A stretch of DNA of 64,000 nt from Lathyrus oleraceus. Lineage: Eukaryota; Streptophyta; Magnoliopsida; Fabales; Fabaceae. Both the position numbers and the translations under genes were made by a program. The DNA is taken from the NCBI RefSeq assembly GCF_024323335.1, contig NC_066582.1, positions 95,263,444 through 95,327,443 on the forward strand. The letters are read 5' to 3'. Shown piece after piece: positions 12,210 to 22,874 of this stretch. How positions within the stretch are numbered: position 1 is the stretch's first letter; each line of letters opens with the position of its first letter. The notes under the pieces were generated by a model that saw nothing but the letters and a program-made list of their open reading frames with translations, had not been told where the DNA came from and searched no databases.

Positions 12210-13566
12210 GGGTTAAATATACTATACCCCTGCAATGTTAGCGAATTTCAATTTATCCTCCTATATTTTTTTATTCCCCCTTATAATATTTAGATTTCGT
12301 TTATATGGTCACTTTGTTGACTAGTCAACATGGAATCTTGGCATTCAGTCTAAATGTCAATTTATTTTTTATTTTATATTTTTATTCCATATGGATTTTT
12401 TAAATTAAAAAAAAGTATTTTTTATTAATTATTTTGTTTTAAATTTTATTAAATTTAAATTTTTTATTTTATTTTATTAGATGAGAAAACATGCAAGTTC
12501 TAAAAAAATTGAGATGCATAGGACTTGAACCCAAATCTTTCAAATAATAATTTAACACCCAACCACTAAACTACATATTTTATTCTAAAAATTTATGCCA
12601 CCACTTTATTTATAGTATATTTGTCTTATAATATATAATTATTAATAAAATTATCCATTAATCTTAAATAATTATTTCATATTTAATTATAAATTATTAT
12701 TATATAAACTATTAAATAATAGTTACTAATATATGTTGGTATAATGAAAGTTATAGTAATGAAAGTCACATATATATATATATAGTGGTACATGGTAAAT
12801 ATGGATTTGGCTATTTTCAATGTATTCATCTAACAAGTTTTACTGTATGTATGAGCTACAATTTATCATGAATGCATAATAGATAATCATGTTTCTTTAT
12901 TTTGAAAAAGATATATTTATCAACCAAAAACACATAGTTATGTTATTTATAAAAATAACATATAATCATGTTTTTTTATTTAAATGTTAACCGAAAATTA
13001 ACGTGTTAGTTGAAAAGGAGGGTATTGTCTATTTAATAAAAACTTAGGGGAGGTTAGTGTCTAGTTTAAAATTAGAGGGGATTTCAATTTTATTTTAATA
13101 AATATTAAGGTGAGTATAATTTATCCAATAACCTATCTTAATAGTTTATATAATAATAATTTATAATTAAATATAAACTAATTATTTAGGGTTAATAGAT
13201 AGTTTTTTTAATAAAAGAACTCACACCTTTATCAATTTTTTGAGAATTTGCATGTTTTTTAATTAAAATAAAAAATAAAATAAATAAAAATAAAAATAAA
13301 AAATTTAAATTAAATAAAATTTAAAAATAAAAAATAAAAAATACAAAACAAAATTTTAAAAAATCGACGTGGAATAAAAGAAATAAAAAATAAAAAAAAG
13401 TGACATTTGGACTGCCACATCAGCAAATGTCAAGATTTTGTGTTGGCTTGTCAACAAAGGAGCCATATAAACGGAATTTAAACATTATAAGGGGGAATCC
13501 ATAAAAAATTATAAGGGGATAAACTGAAATTTGCTAACATTATAGGGGGTATAATATATTTAACCC
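12210..13566. mobile_element. Non-autonomous Mutator-like element with ~300-bp inverted repeats
   Basis: The left end GGGTTAAATATACTATACCC (12210) matches the reverse complement of the right end (13566), GGGTTAAATATATTATACCC. Similarity runs inward for about 300 bp on each side (12210-12511 and 13236-13566) up to an AAACATGCAAxTTCT..AAAAAATTGA block present in both arms. Flanks TACAATATT (12201-12209) and TAAAATATC (13567-13575) agree at 7 of 9 bases, the duplication length expected for Mutator-like elements. The ~720-bp interior has no protein frame; it includes a (TA)n run near 12775. Old copy, mobilised in trans if at all. The superfamily rests on duplication length and long inverted repeats. 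Confidence 0.75.
12521..12573 (-). promoter_or_regulatory. tRNA-like A-box/B-box pair (Pol III-like), tentative
   Basis: On the minus strand TAGTTTAGTGGTTGGG (12573-12558) resembles a tRNA A box, and GGTTCAAGTCC (12531-12521) fits the B-box consensus GGTTCRANNCC exactly. They are about 26 bp apart. The surrounding sequence does not fold into a tRNA that I can see. This is probably a tRNA-derived remnant inside the MULE interior; activity is unknown. Confidence 0.3.
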
Positions 13567-13599
13567 TAAAATATCTTATTTATAGTAGTGAATACTCAT

Positions 13600-16182
13600 G
13601 CAAAGATAGTTGATATATTTATGTATATCTTATATTATACATTAATCTCATAATAATAAAAATCAACATCAAGAACAACAATCCAATTCATAATTTTTCA
13701 GAGCCAAATCATTGAAGAGCGGAAGTAGAAGATCAAAGAAGCATACCTCTATTTTCTTCATCTTCATCACCTTCAAATTTCAGCAATTTCCAAGACAATC
13801 CTCTGTCTTGCAGGCCGGCAAATTTGTATCCCTTCTTGTTTGCTAAATTTTTGATACCACAATGTAGCTTGTGCATTGGAGAATCAAAGCCTCGAGGTTT
13901 GGTGGCTTAATTCTCCTTCATCTCCATTTAACTTCATTTTTTGTGCTTGGGTTCTTAGCTCTTTTGCTCCAATTTTCAGAATTAGTTAAGCTTTGATTAG
14001 AAGTGGTGAGAGATTAGGATAGAGGAGTTTGAGAGGCGTAGAGAAATGGTGTTATTTCTCGATTCCGGCCAACTCCTCCGCCTCCGATGCGGTGGTGTTG
14101 GAGCTCTGGTGGTGATTGTTTTTTGATATGAAACTTTAAACATGATATGTAGAGATGACGAAGCATGTTTTTTTGAATTTTTTCACACTCCCTTGCAAAT
14201 TCTCTTAGACTTAGGTCATTAAGCCCAATACTTTACTTTCCAAACTTCTGTTTTATTATATAACACATATGCTAAACTCAATAACAATTCATTGTGTTTG
14301 GGCCTTATGTTAAGCCCAAAGCCTCCATTTCCAGGCTGCACACCCCCTGGGTTATGCACCTCTGCAGATTTAATTGTTTTTACTCTATTTCTTGTTTTTT
14401 ATCATTTCTTTATCAATTCTTATTATGCTTTTAATTCATGAACATGCATGTTTTAATTAATGCAAATTCATAATAAATTCATGCATTGTGGTTAATTAAC
14501 ATATTTTCCCTTTTTCTATTTAATTGAATTAAGTCTCCATTAATTCATTCTCATGCCATGTTAAGTCATAATAAATACAAATAAAAAGGTTAGGATAAAT
14601 TTCTCCTTGAGACTTTAATTTCCAATTAAAAGATCATTAGAAACTAATTCTTTCACTCTTGATTGCATGAATTATTGTTGCATGAATGGTTTATTTTTTC
14701 ACTTTAATAATTCTTTTGTGCATGGATAAAATATGAAAATACTTAATCTACCATTGCCACTTGATTGTTTTAGGAATGGTATCATGGTTTGTAAGTTTGT
14801 ATGATACTTTCCATTTCATGTATGGTTTATAATTCATTCCCTCATCTTGGGTAAAATGTCTCTCATTCCCATGAACATGTAATAGCTTAGGATTTACTTT
14901 CCTTTTCATGTCAACTAACAAGTTAAAATCAAAACCATTAAAAGAACTTTTCCAAAGAATAAAAGCACACTTGATCCAACGTCAAGTGCTTTTCCAAACA
15001 AATCCACTTGAAAGCAACACGAGTGCTTGATCCAACGTCAAATATCTCATCCACTTCCATCTCTATCTATATCCCATTTTTCTCACATCTTTCATAATCA
15101 AATTTCAAACACTTGATCCAAAGTCAAGTGACTTTTCAAAACAATTTCATAATAGACCGGAAGAAAAATATGGGGTGCACATACTTGTGCACAACATTCT
15201 CAAGTACTTGGGTTATCGGTCGTAGCTAGCTTGTTGCCCGATGCTTGACTTTCATTTAAAACACTTAACAATAAAACTAGTATAATATGGTGCTCTGAGA
15301 GTAAAAAGAGTGGTTAGGATGTCACTGTCCTCTCAACTCCCGAGTATTCTAATTGTTGGTCATACTTAGCCAGTGGTTAGATGTTTGTCTCCCTTTAAGT
15401 ACCAATGATTAAACTCACCAAACAAAATTCATAAACAAAAACTCTTTGGATGGAAAAGAGGGGTTATGATGCAAATGTCCTCTCAACTCCCAAGTACTCA
15501 GATTGTCGGTCGTACTTAGCTTGTGGTCTGATACTTGTTTCCAATTCTAAAATCAACCATAACTCATCAAATCCAATTTTCCACCTTAGGGCATTCAAGA
15601 ACCTTTTCACAAAGGACATGTTACCTCCATTCTACCGTGGTATGAACAACGCTTAAGCCTCTCATGCGCAAGCACACAAGTCATGTTTAACTTCTAGAAT
15701 GCGATCCAGGCACATTCATTCTACCGCAAACAAATAAACGTTTAAGTCTCCCATGCGCGAGCATATAAGCAACGTTAAGTGCTAGAACGTGAACGTTAAC
15801 ACTGTTCATTGAAAACAATCAACACACACTATGTTTTATACTTGGAACTGCAAAGCTCTGATTTTCTCATTGCACGATGAGGATACGTAGGCACAAGGAT
15901 TAGAATCCTTGGCAAGCATACTAATTTAAAACTTATTTTTCTCCTTAACCCAATAGCAAGTAACTTTCAGATGATCACATTCATATGCACAAAGAACAAG
16001 CAAAGTGGTTCCTGTTTAGCACAATAGATGTGAGGGGGTGCTAATACCTTCCCCTTGCATAACCGACTCCCGAATTCTCTCTTGGTTGCGAAGACCATTC
16101 TTTTGGGGCTTTATTGATATTTTCCCTTTCCTTTGGAATAAATAAAATCCGGTGGCGACTCTGTATTTTTCGCGACGTGACA
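13600..16182 (+). mobile_element. 5'-truncated Ogre-like LTR fragment
   Basis: The 3' part is secure. 16035-16165 carries the block shared with the other long LTRs: GGGGTGCTAATACCTTCCCC, TTGCATAACCGACTCCCG, a TTTATTGATATTTTCCC part and GGTGGCGACTCTG. The probable LTR end is GTGACA at 16182. Upstream, 14200-15200 is AT-rich and similar in character to the plus-strand LTR at 37592. No LTR start or target duplication was found, so the 5' limit is a guess; the piece before about 14300 may be another repeat. No primer site follows the end. Confidence 0.5.
15190..15545. repeat. Diverged ~150-bp repeats inside the LTR fragment
   Basis: The phrase CTCTCAACTCCCGAGTATTC followed by a TTGTxGGTCGTACTTAGC part occurs at about 15330 and 15480. 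A third, more diverged and partial copy (TCAAGTACTTGGGTTATCGG) is at 15200. The block starts about 640 bp before the LTR end. Confidence 0.75.
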
Positions 16183-17479
16183 CCCACTTCTGGTAAAATA
16201 ATTTTTCATAAATAAAAACTTAAATTCATTAAAAAAATGATAATCCTAATTCACCTCCTCTTAGATTGCTATCTAGTGTTTACAAAGTAATAATTATGTA
16301 ATTTGTTGTTCTTATTCGATTGTGTTGTAATTGTAAATTAAGAACTTTATTTTCTTATAACATTATAAGTGATATAAAGGATACAAGTTGAACCTGAGTA
16401 AAAATTTGGTGTAAGAAGGTTATGAGTTGATCGTGATGTAAAAGTTCAAGGTGTTAGGGGAATATCAAGGGGAACTCTATGGAGTATGTTGTGTGGTATA
16501 AGATTGAACCAATATAAATCCATGTGTACTAGTTCTAACTTTCCTCTTTTATATTTTAGTATTTTATCTTATACACTTAAGTCTTTGCTTCATCTTATTT
16601 TTTAAACCTGGTCAACCTTAAAATCAATCTTAGCAACTTTTTTTCAAAAACTATTATATCCACATTGTGGTCAACAATAATGGCTAAAAAATTGTCTATT
16701 TGATCATAAATCTAACAACCCAGGTGAAATTTGTCGTGGAAAAGGTAAGATAATGTTGAAGTATTTTAATATAATATGCAAAAGAAAAATGGCGATGACA
16801 TGTCTTTTGTAAGGTTTAATTCCTATCTTACTTCAGAATAAATATTTTCGTCAAACATTTCAGTAAAATGAATTATCTTGGAAAACTTTGGTCCATGTTT
16901 GGACTTATAAATAAATATTGGTACCTACAAAGTGAAAAAAAAGCATCAAGGCAATATAAAATTTAAATACTAATAATCACACCTATTAGTCGTGTAGTTT
17001 CCCATATTCAACAGTCGATTGATCCCTACCCTAACAAATTTATGAAGGAGGCAACCATGTGTATTTCACATGATCAATAAATTGACTATAATCAACACAG
17101 ACTTGCTCAAGTTGTTGAAATAGTTGATGATACTCCACATCATCATTGACCATATAAGATCAATATGAAGCATGTGTATCGCTTCTTGCATATCCTTCAC
17201 AACATCTTGCTTGTATTTTTCTTGAATAATTTTGTTGATATGAAATTGAGAAAGCAAATTAATCATCCTTTGAAAAAAAACTTAAATTGTTTTCATCAAA
17301 GAAAGATTTATATTAGTTAAAATAACTTATCAACATAATCATTCCTTACTAAATAATTGTTTCAGCTTATCCAATACCTAACAAAAATTCTACGTCTGCT
17401 CATATTTCATATAGGAAAATACAACACAAAATGTTAACTCGGTTCACATCATACTTTTGGGGTTGATTGAAAATATACA
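16183..17479. other. Unassigned AT-rich sequence
   Basis: 16235-16290 has a phrase, AATTCACCTCCTCTTAGATT, resembling AATCACCCCCTGTTAGGTT at 11505; both read like an LTR border context of old Copia elements. Otherwise I find no protein similarity. The minus-strand frame at 17266-17066 (66 residues) is not recognisable. Confidence 0.25.
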
Positions 17480-17940
17480 TGTTGAAGAAGTATCACATTG
17501 CTTAGTTTTGTGAGTGAAGAGAGAGTTTAAGGCTATATATAGGATATAAGTTCTTTGAAGTCCGACATCACTTGGTTTTGTGAAGCAAGAGGGAGTCCAA
17601 GTCTATATATAGGATTCAAGTTATTCATTCCAAGATGCACCAGTCAAAAGCACTTTAAGTTTGTATTTGACTTTCTTTGTTCTCTTATACTCTTGTATTA
17701 GAGTGTTGTAAGACGTAGTTAAATATTTGTTTTGGAGGGTGTGAGTGTATTAGGGGTCTGGGATGGTTGAGGGTATATTACGTCTTGTAACAATTTTCAC
17801 ATAATGTTATTCTCTAGTTGTCTATTGACAACAATGTGGTGTTTTCCTCCAATTTTGGAGTTTCCACATTATGTTCTTGTGTTGTGATTGTGTTCCTCTT
17901 TTTTCTTTATGCTTTGTTTGTTTTTTTCAAACACATACCA
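17480..17940 (+). repeat. Probable Copia LTR (solo or fragment)
   Basis: The sequence starts TGTTGAAGAAGTATCACATT and has the plan of short legume Copia LTRs: a TTGTGAGTGAAGAGAGAGTTT part, TATA-like GCTATATATAGG at about 17532, then T-rich sequence ending near CACATACCA. A second, related ~75-bp promoter-like segment (TCACTTGGTTTTGTGAAGCA, then CTATATATAGG) follows at 17565-17620, so the promoter region is duplicated. No clean target duplication was found; the right end is approximate. Confidence 0.4.
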
Positions 17941-17949
17941 TCAATAGAA

Positions 17950-18530
17950 AAAAATATTATACAACTTGATTGAATCTGAGTGGGCCCAAAAAATATCTCT
18001 CACAACATCTTAGTCATCTCTTCTTCTACTCCAGTAAACATAATCAACATCCTCTATTAGCTTACATAAATATTGTATATCAGTTCTAGGACCTCTCATC
18101 TCTTTTTTTAATTTACTTTTATATTTATATATTTGTGTGATATGAGTGAGTTCTCATGATCTCGCTTTTGCAAGGACATAAGTATGTTTTTTTATTGGCA
18201 GACGTAAGTATTTGTATAAGTGGAACATGACGCTTACTAAAATCAACAACATGTTTCCGCTCATCTACACTTAGACAACCAACAAATGCATGACGTTCAA
18301 ATCTATCAGGTAAAACATGGTTGTGAAGTCCATGTTTTATATCAATCTTCATACATGAACCATCTTTAAATGGTATTGACTTGATTTTAAATGTATAACC
18401 ACCTTTTTTTAGTAGCAATTTATGTTGCATTATTTGCGCCCTTCTCTTTCCATCCTTTATAATAATCAAATATTTATTTGTTGTGTTTCTTTCTCTTTTT
18501 CTATTTCGGTATTTGAGCGAGTAATGACGA
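17950..18530 (-). pseudogene. MULE transposase fragment (FAR1/Hop-like N-terminal part)
   Basis: The minus-strand frame at 18469-18125 has the pattern of the zinc-binding DNA-binding part of plant MULE/FAR1 proteins: GxHNH (GLHNHVLP), FVGCLSVDERKHVVDFSK, then a PxQIL stretch. After a frame change, 18100-17955 reads RGPRTDIQYLCKLIEDVDYV and then DIFWAHSDSIKLYN, the segment that normally leads into the catalytic domain. The catalytic domain itself is absent; the Copia-like LTR lies immediately downstream. It belongs to a different MULE group from the element that starts 138 bp away at 18668. Confidence 0.6.
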
Positions 18531-18667
18531 CTTTCACTTTATGTCTGATTTCAATCTCTTTAATTCACCTTATTAAATAGTCTTGTGTATCAAATTTCTA
18601 TGTAGTTAGGAATGCATCAAAAATATCTATACATATCTGATTTTTACCACATATCTATAAAAAGATC

Positions 18668-18803
18668 GATTTTTTTTTTTAAAAATAACCAACATTTTCA
18701 ATTAAAATACCAAAATAACCAAAATTTCAGAAAAATATACCAAAATAACCATCTTTTTTAACTGATCCGCCATTTGAACTGGCGCATCCAATTAAGATCC
18801 AAA
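18668..18803 (+). repeat. Left terminal inverted repeat of the MULE
   Basis: 136 bp from GATTTTTTTT to AAGATCCAAA. It aligns to the right repeat (30783 back to 30668) through landmarks in the same order: AAAAATAA, CAATTAAAATA-type, CAAAATAAC-type, ATCTTTTTTAACTGAT and AATTAAGATCCAAA. The left copy has an extra ATTTGAACTGGCG piece. Identity is roughly 80% by eye. Confidence 0.9.
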
Positions 18804-18950
18804 GGAGGCGCCATTGGAGTTGGCGCATGCTCCCAATGGCATTGCACATAGGCGTCATGTTTCTTGGCGCATGCATGTGTGGTTTAATGTGTGTGCTTGC
18901 CATGTGCGTGTGGAGCCTAGGGCATTGGCACATGCATTTTCATGGTTCAT

Positions 18951-18959
18951 CTATAAATA
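18951..18959 (+). promoter_or_regulatory. TATA-like box before the small MULE reading frame
   Basis: CTATAAATA lies 108 bp before the ATG at 19059 and about 150 bp inside the left inverted repeat. The PMD gene of the same element has a similar box (CATAAATAGA) 96 bp before its ATG. This parallel supports a real promoter in the ancestral element. Confidence 0.5.
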
Positions 18960-19058
18960 ACATTTGTATCTCCCATATTTTTGCAGACAACTTCTTACCC
19001 TCCAACCCCATTTTCTTTCATTCTACTTCAATCTCCTTAAATTTTTTATTCTTTAACC

Positions 19059-19352
19059 ATGTTTGAATACATTCACAAGAGAAATGCCTATTTAATCTTT
19101 TCAGTAGTGCAGCCTCTGATAAAGATTCGACTTTGGAATATAGAATCGTTTGAACATCTTAATCGGACATTGAACCATTAGTTAGATGGATACATTGCAT
19201 ATGGTGAAAGGATTATAAGAATTCAATGGCTTGAGTTCACGTTCAACCAAAATGGAGAAGTGCGTGTATGGGTGGATATTAAGACTGACATACACGTTCA
19301 CAAGATGATGTATAATATGTTCAAAATTGTTTTGATGGTTGTAATCTCTTAG
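19059..19352 (+). pseudogene. Small 98-codon reading frame at the MULE left end, one internal stop
   Basis: ATG at 19059 and TAG at 19350-19352 bound a frame broken only by a TAG at codon 41. The first half reads MFEYIHKRNAYLIFSVVQ then KIRLWNIESFEHLNRTL; the second has YGERIIRIQWLEF, QNGEVRVWVDIK and HKMMYNMF. The composition (W, acidic and basic residues mixed, few low-complexity runs) looks coding, unlike the AT-driven frames around it. It lies between the left inverted repeat and the 3' end of the convergent transposase gene, with its own TATA-like box. I do not recognise a named domain. It may be a third, accessory gene of this MULE family or a captured gene piece. Confidence 0.5.
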
Positions 19353-19548
19353 TTATAGTAATGGTATTTTATTTGTTGTAGTCTGTTGTGTTGTTGTTTA
19401 TGTGTTTCTTGTGTGTTAAATGTGTTGTATTTATTTGTGATGGTATTTCCTCACAAAGTTATCATATGAAATAAATATTGTTTTTAATATAAAGCAAAAG
19501 AGGTACATGTAAAATTATCTTGTTGTACTTGTTCCAACGCTAGGACAG

Positions 19549-21556
19549 TTAGTACGACTGTGATCGGGCTGGCGACATGAAATACATAATCGAACCATTT
19601 TGTTCTATGTATCCATTTCGATTCGAATACGGGTGATGTTTGGGTGGTCCTTTTTTTCTTTGCATAACTTCATTGTGCCAGAGAATGTCCCCTTGATATT
19701 CAGGCCAATAATCCTCTTTTGCAACAACTAAAAAGATAATTTTGTAAATATTGGATATGCTTATGACTTTGTAAACGTCGGATAGTAAGTAGGATGGATC
19801 CCTTCGAACCTTTGAACATGTCGCAATGACATAAGAGTAGGACATACGAAAGGCTTGGAACTTTCTGCAGTCGCACCAACCTCTATCTAGTTCCACTCTG
19901 TATTGTCCCATCGGTATGCCTTCATTGTGATCCATGGACTCAACAACACTGTACCAACCTTTAGTACAGTCAAACACCGTGACCACGCGTGTGTTAGCTT
20001 TGGCAGCTTCGTGTCTAATGAATTTCATTGAAGCATCACTGAACAACTGCCCAAATTGTAACACTGAAATCCATTTGAAACGTCTAGTCTCAAACAACGC
20101 CCCTAGCCTGAAATATGTTGCTTGCACTAAAGCAGTTATAAGTAGGTTTCATATGCCTTTGAAGACAGAGTTCATTGATTCCACAAGATTTGTTGTCATG
20201 TGGACCCAACATCGATTGTTGTCGTATACCCTAGTCCACTTCTCCAATGGAATATTGTTGATCCATCGTACTGCATATGCGTTAGACAATCTGATGTCTT
20301 CGTGGTAGTGTTTAAAAGAAGGTTCTATTAATGCATAACCTGCATTGACAACCTTCTTCCACAATGTTTTGTCTTTGATCTCTCGCATAAAATTTTGAGC
20401 AATATGTCTAATGCAATTGACATGCATCGACGGAGGATTCTGCCAGCCATTATCAATGTTTTTGAAGGCACTCACTATTGAAGGGTGTCTCCCAGAGATC
20501 AAACATAAGTTAGGTTGAGGAGAAACGTGCAATCATAGTTTTTTAGGAAAAAACTGCATCCCTCAGCGGTCTCCCCTTCAACTAGGGCAAAGTCGATTGG
20601 AAGAATGTTGTTGTTGCCATGTTGTGCCACTACCATCAGTAGCGTTCCTTTATATTTCTTGTACAACCATGTACCATCAATTTGTATAATAGGTTTACAA
20701 AAATAAAAACCTTTGATGCATGGTTGATACGCCCAGAAGAGACGGTGGAATATTCCATTTCCAATAGCATAAGTACCGTCTAGGGTATATGCCGACAACA
20801 TTTCCAACTTGACAATAGTCCCTGGAGCATACTGTTTAAGATCTACCAAGTATTTTGGAAGTTTTTTGTAAGACTCCTCCCAATTTCCATACACTCTTCA
20901 ACCGCCTTTGTCCTAGCTATCCAAGTCTTCCTGTATGATGGAGTATAGTTGTATTGTGTTACAATATGCGAGATTATTGTACTCACCTTTAACGACAGAT
21001 TGTCGCTAATGATAGATAAAGTTTCATCGCATGTTAACTGAGAGCTAAGTTTGTGATGGTCTTGCATTGGGTTCATGAGCATGCATGTGTGAACTGGACC
21101 CATAGATCCAATCTCCCAAGAATCACTCCTCTTCCGGTAAGAAGCTGACAATCGGAAAAGGAAACGCTCATTTCGATAATAAATTTTATACCTTATTGCA
21201 TTAGTCCGATTAACTCTATAATCAGCTGATAGTTCCATGTGATACTTTTTAATGGCTTTTACACAGTCTTCTTTTGTGCGAAATGTGTCTCCTTCTTTCA
21301 ATGATCATTGAATTTGCACATAAGGATTATAAAATATATCTGATGAAGGTTCATCGGCACCCAAATTCAAAGTTGTCATGTGTTGAGGTGGACAATATAC
21401 ATGACTAGCTGGTAATGGCTCCTCCTCTTCTTCATTGTTCACCATTGAATCAACCAATAACCCGACTTCTTCTTCTTTCTCATCAACAACATTGACTCAG
21501 CTTGTTCGTCGCCATCAGTTTCATAAAACACTTGTGACTTATCAATGAACTGAGAC
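19549..21556 (-). pseudogene. mudrA-type MULE transposase, broken
   Basis: Minus-strand fragments give one protein in order. An acidic N-terminus begins MSQFIDKSQVFYETDGDEQ at 21556. The Mutator DNA-binding domain at 21301-20850 has KEGDTFRTKEDCVKAIKKYH and SADYRVNRTN. The MULE catalytic domain at 20894-20150 has IQIDGTWLYKKYKGTLL with the first Asp, and MTTNLVESMNSVFK. A SWIM-like region near 19900-19790 reads WCDCRKFQAFRMSYSYVI. Two frame changes (near 20870 and 20530) and an in-frame stop before 20127 break it. The second catalytic Asp, normally in an ISDRH motif, is Gly (LISGRHPSI), and the Cys and His of the SWIM motif are Tyr. Its upstream region has been replaced by the Ogre fragment, so its promoter is missing. 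Role if intact: cutting at the inverted repeats and joining with a 9-bp duplication. Confidence 0.85.
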
Positions 21557-21862
21557 ATAGTCCTCCATCAAAGGTCCCAACAAGTAATCCGGGAGCACAA
21601 AGCATCTCAAACCCGGGTCATAAAACTGGAGAAGAGTATGGATGGAACTCATATCATTGTCTGTGAGCCTGAAAACCAACTTCAGAATACCCCCATAAGC
21701 CTCACGAAACATCCCCACATGGTCAGGTGTAATCAATGCTATCATATCCTTCAGTACATCAATCTCTGGGTCAAAGAAACTGTAGACAACATCATCTTTC
21801 AAGCCGGTCCTCATATCTGGGAAGAAGTCTCTCAACCAGGATCTCGATCAAGAATGTCCCCT
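21557..21862 (-). pseudogene. Ogre-like gag, N-terminal fragment
   Basis: The frame reads SWLRDFFPDMRTGLKDDV, then a DPEIDVLKDMIALITPDHVG stretch, FREAYGGILKLVFRLTD and LQFYDPGLRCFVLPDYLL. This is the recognisable start of gag in Ogre/Tat elements of legumes. It runs without a stop to ME-DY at about 21557; the last residues of the open frame (VSVH and stop) come from the adjoining MULE. Zinc knuckle, protease and polymerase are absent. Confidence 0.65.
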
Positions 21863-22854
21863 GCGTATGGATAAACATGAGTTAGATGCAGATAAATGCA
21901 AAATGTGAATGATGCTGATGTATGAATGCAATGCACTGTGCCATCCTCCAAGTCATCTAAACATCCACTGCACTGAGTTACGGTCTCTGAACTGATCACA
22001 ACCATCTGAGGTACTGAGTAACCACAAATCCCACTCAGGAGTTCCGAAATAAACGGAACTGAAGGATATATCATCATCATCACCAGAGAATCACTGAACT
22101 GATAACCACAAAACCCTCTAAACCAGCCCAGGGAATCCTGAAATAAACGGATCCCCACTGATAAATACCATGGACAGAACTCCGGCGTCTCGGAAATAAA
22201 TCCATAAATCCGACTTATAAATAGAACTCTGATCAATAACTGAACCATTAGTCACCATCAAAGTCACCATCAGGACATGCATCTGTAAGATCAAACCCTC
22301 CCCTCACAGGTGAATTCTAATCAGGTCATCCTAAGGCGGATAATGGTCTCGACAATCGGGCAAAGATACTCAACGGGTTTGCCCTTTCGGGTGTGCCGTT
22401 GCAGCTCTCTTAAGATCATCTAAACCAAAGATCCAGGAAAGAACGGTCACCGAAGTCAATAGCTCAAATGAAATGACTCAACCAAAGTGGATACTCCACA
22501 AAGAAAGAGCTCCCTCAAAAGAACCTCGTTCGGCTTGTGGTATGTCGCGTCGCCAAAAACATGTTGACCTAACATGAAAGGCAACATGAGACCACGTTAA
22601 TCCTAGGTGTATACTCGGGCCTGGGTTTTAGCCCCACTCAGAACACCCACCCCAAAACAGAGGAACCAACCTGTACAGAAGACAGCACAATGATAGTATG
22701 ATGCATGCAAACATTTATGCAAATATATACAGTCGCAGTATAATAATCATAAATGCAATAAATAAAGCAGCATAACCAACCTAAACTACCCTAGATAGCT
22801 CTAGGAGGGACTCGCTTAGGGAAGATGGACCAGCAAGAGGTCAACTTCTTATAG
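21863..22854 (-). other. Leader of the Ogre-like fragment
   Basis: About 1 kb between the primer site and gag. It has C-rich sequence with repeats of the type CTGAATAAATCCxxAAATCC (for example 22140-22215) and no convincing frame. The 138-residue open frame at 22248-21832 is not recognisable. Long leaders are usual in Ogre elements. Confidence 0.4.
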
Positions 22855-22872
22855 TCCCCAGCAGAGTCGCCA
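22855..22872 (-). other. Primer-binding site, TGGCGACTCTGCTGGGGA
   Basis: On the minus strand, two bases after the LTR end (GATGCGACA), comes TGGCGACTCTGCTGGGGA. It starts with TGG, complementary to the tRNA CCA end. Ogre elements are described as using a tRNA-Arg primer, and the sequence is consistent with that; the tRNA match was not computed. Confidence 0.75.
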
Positions 22873-22874
22873 GC

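Noticed and set aside
12773..12786. (TA)n run as a regulatory or origin element
   Set aside because: Simple repeat inside a non-autonomous MULE; nothing else supports a function.
18827..19066. 79-residue plus-strand frame rich in Met and Cys
   Set aside because: Made of the GGCGCATGC-type subterminal words of the MULE; different frame from the more protein-like frame at 19059.
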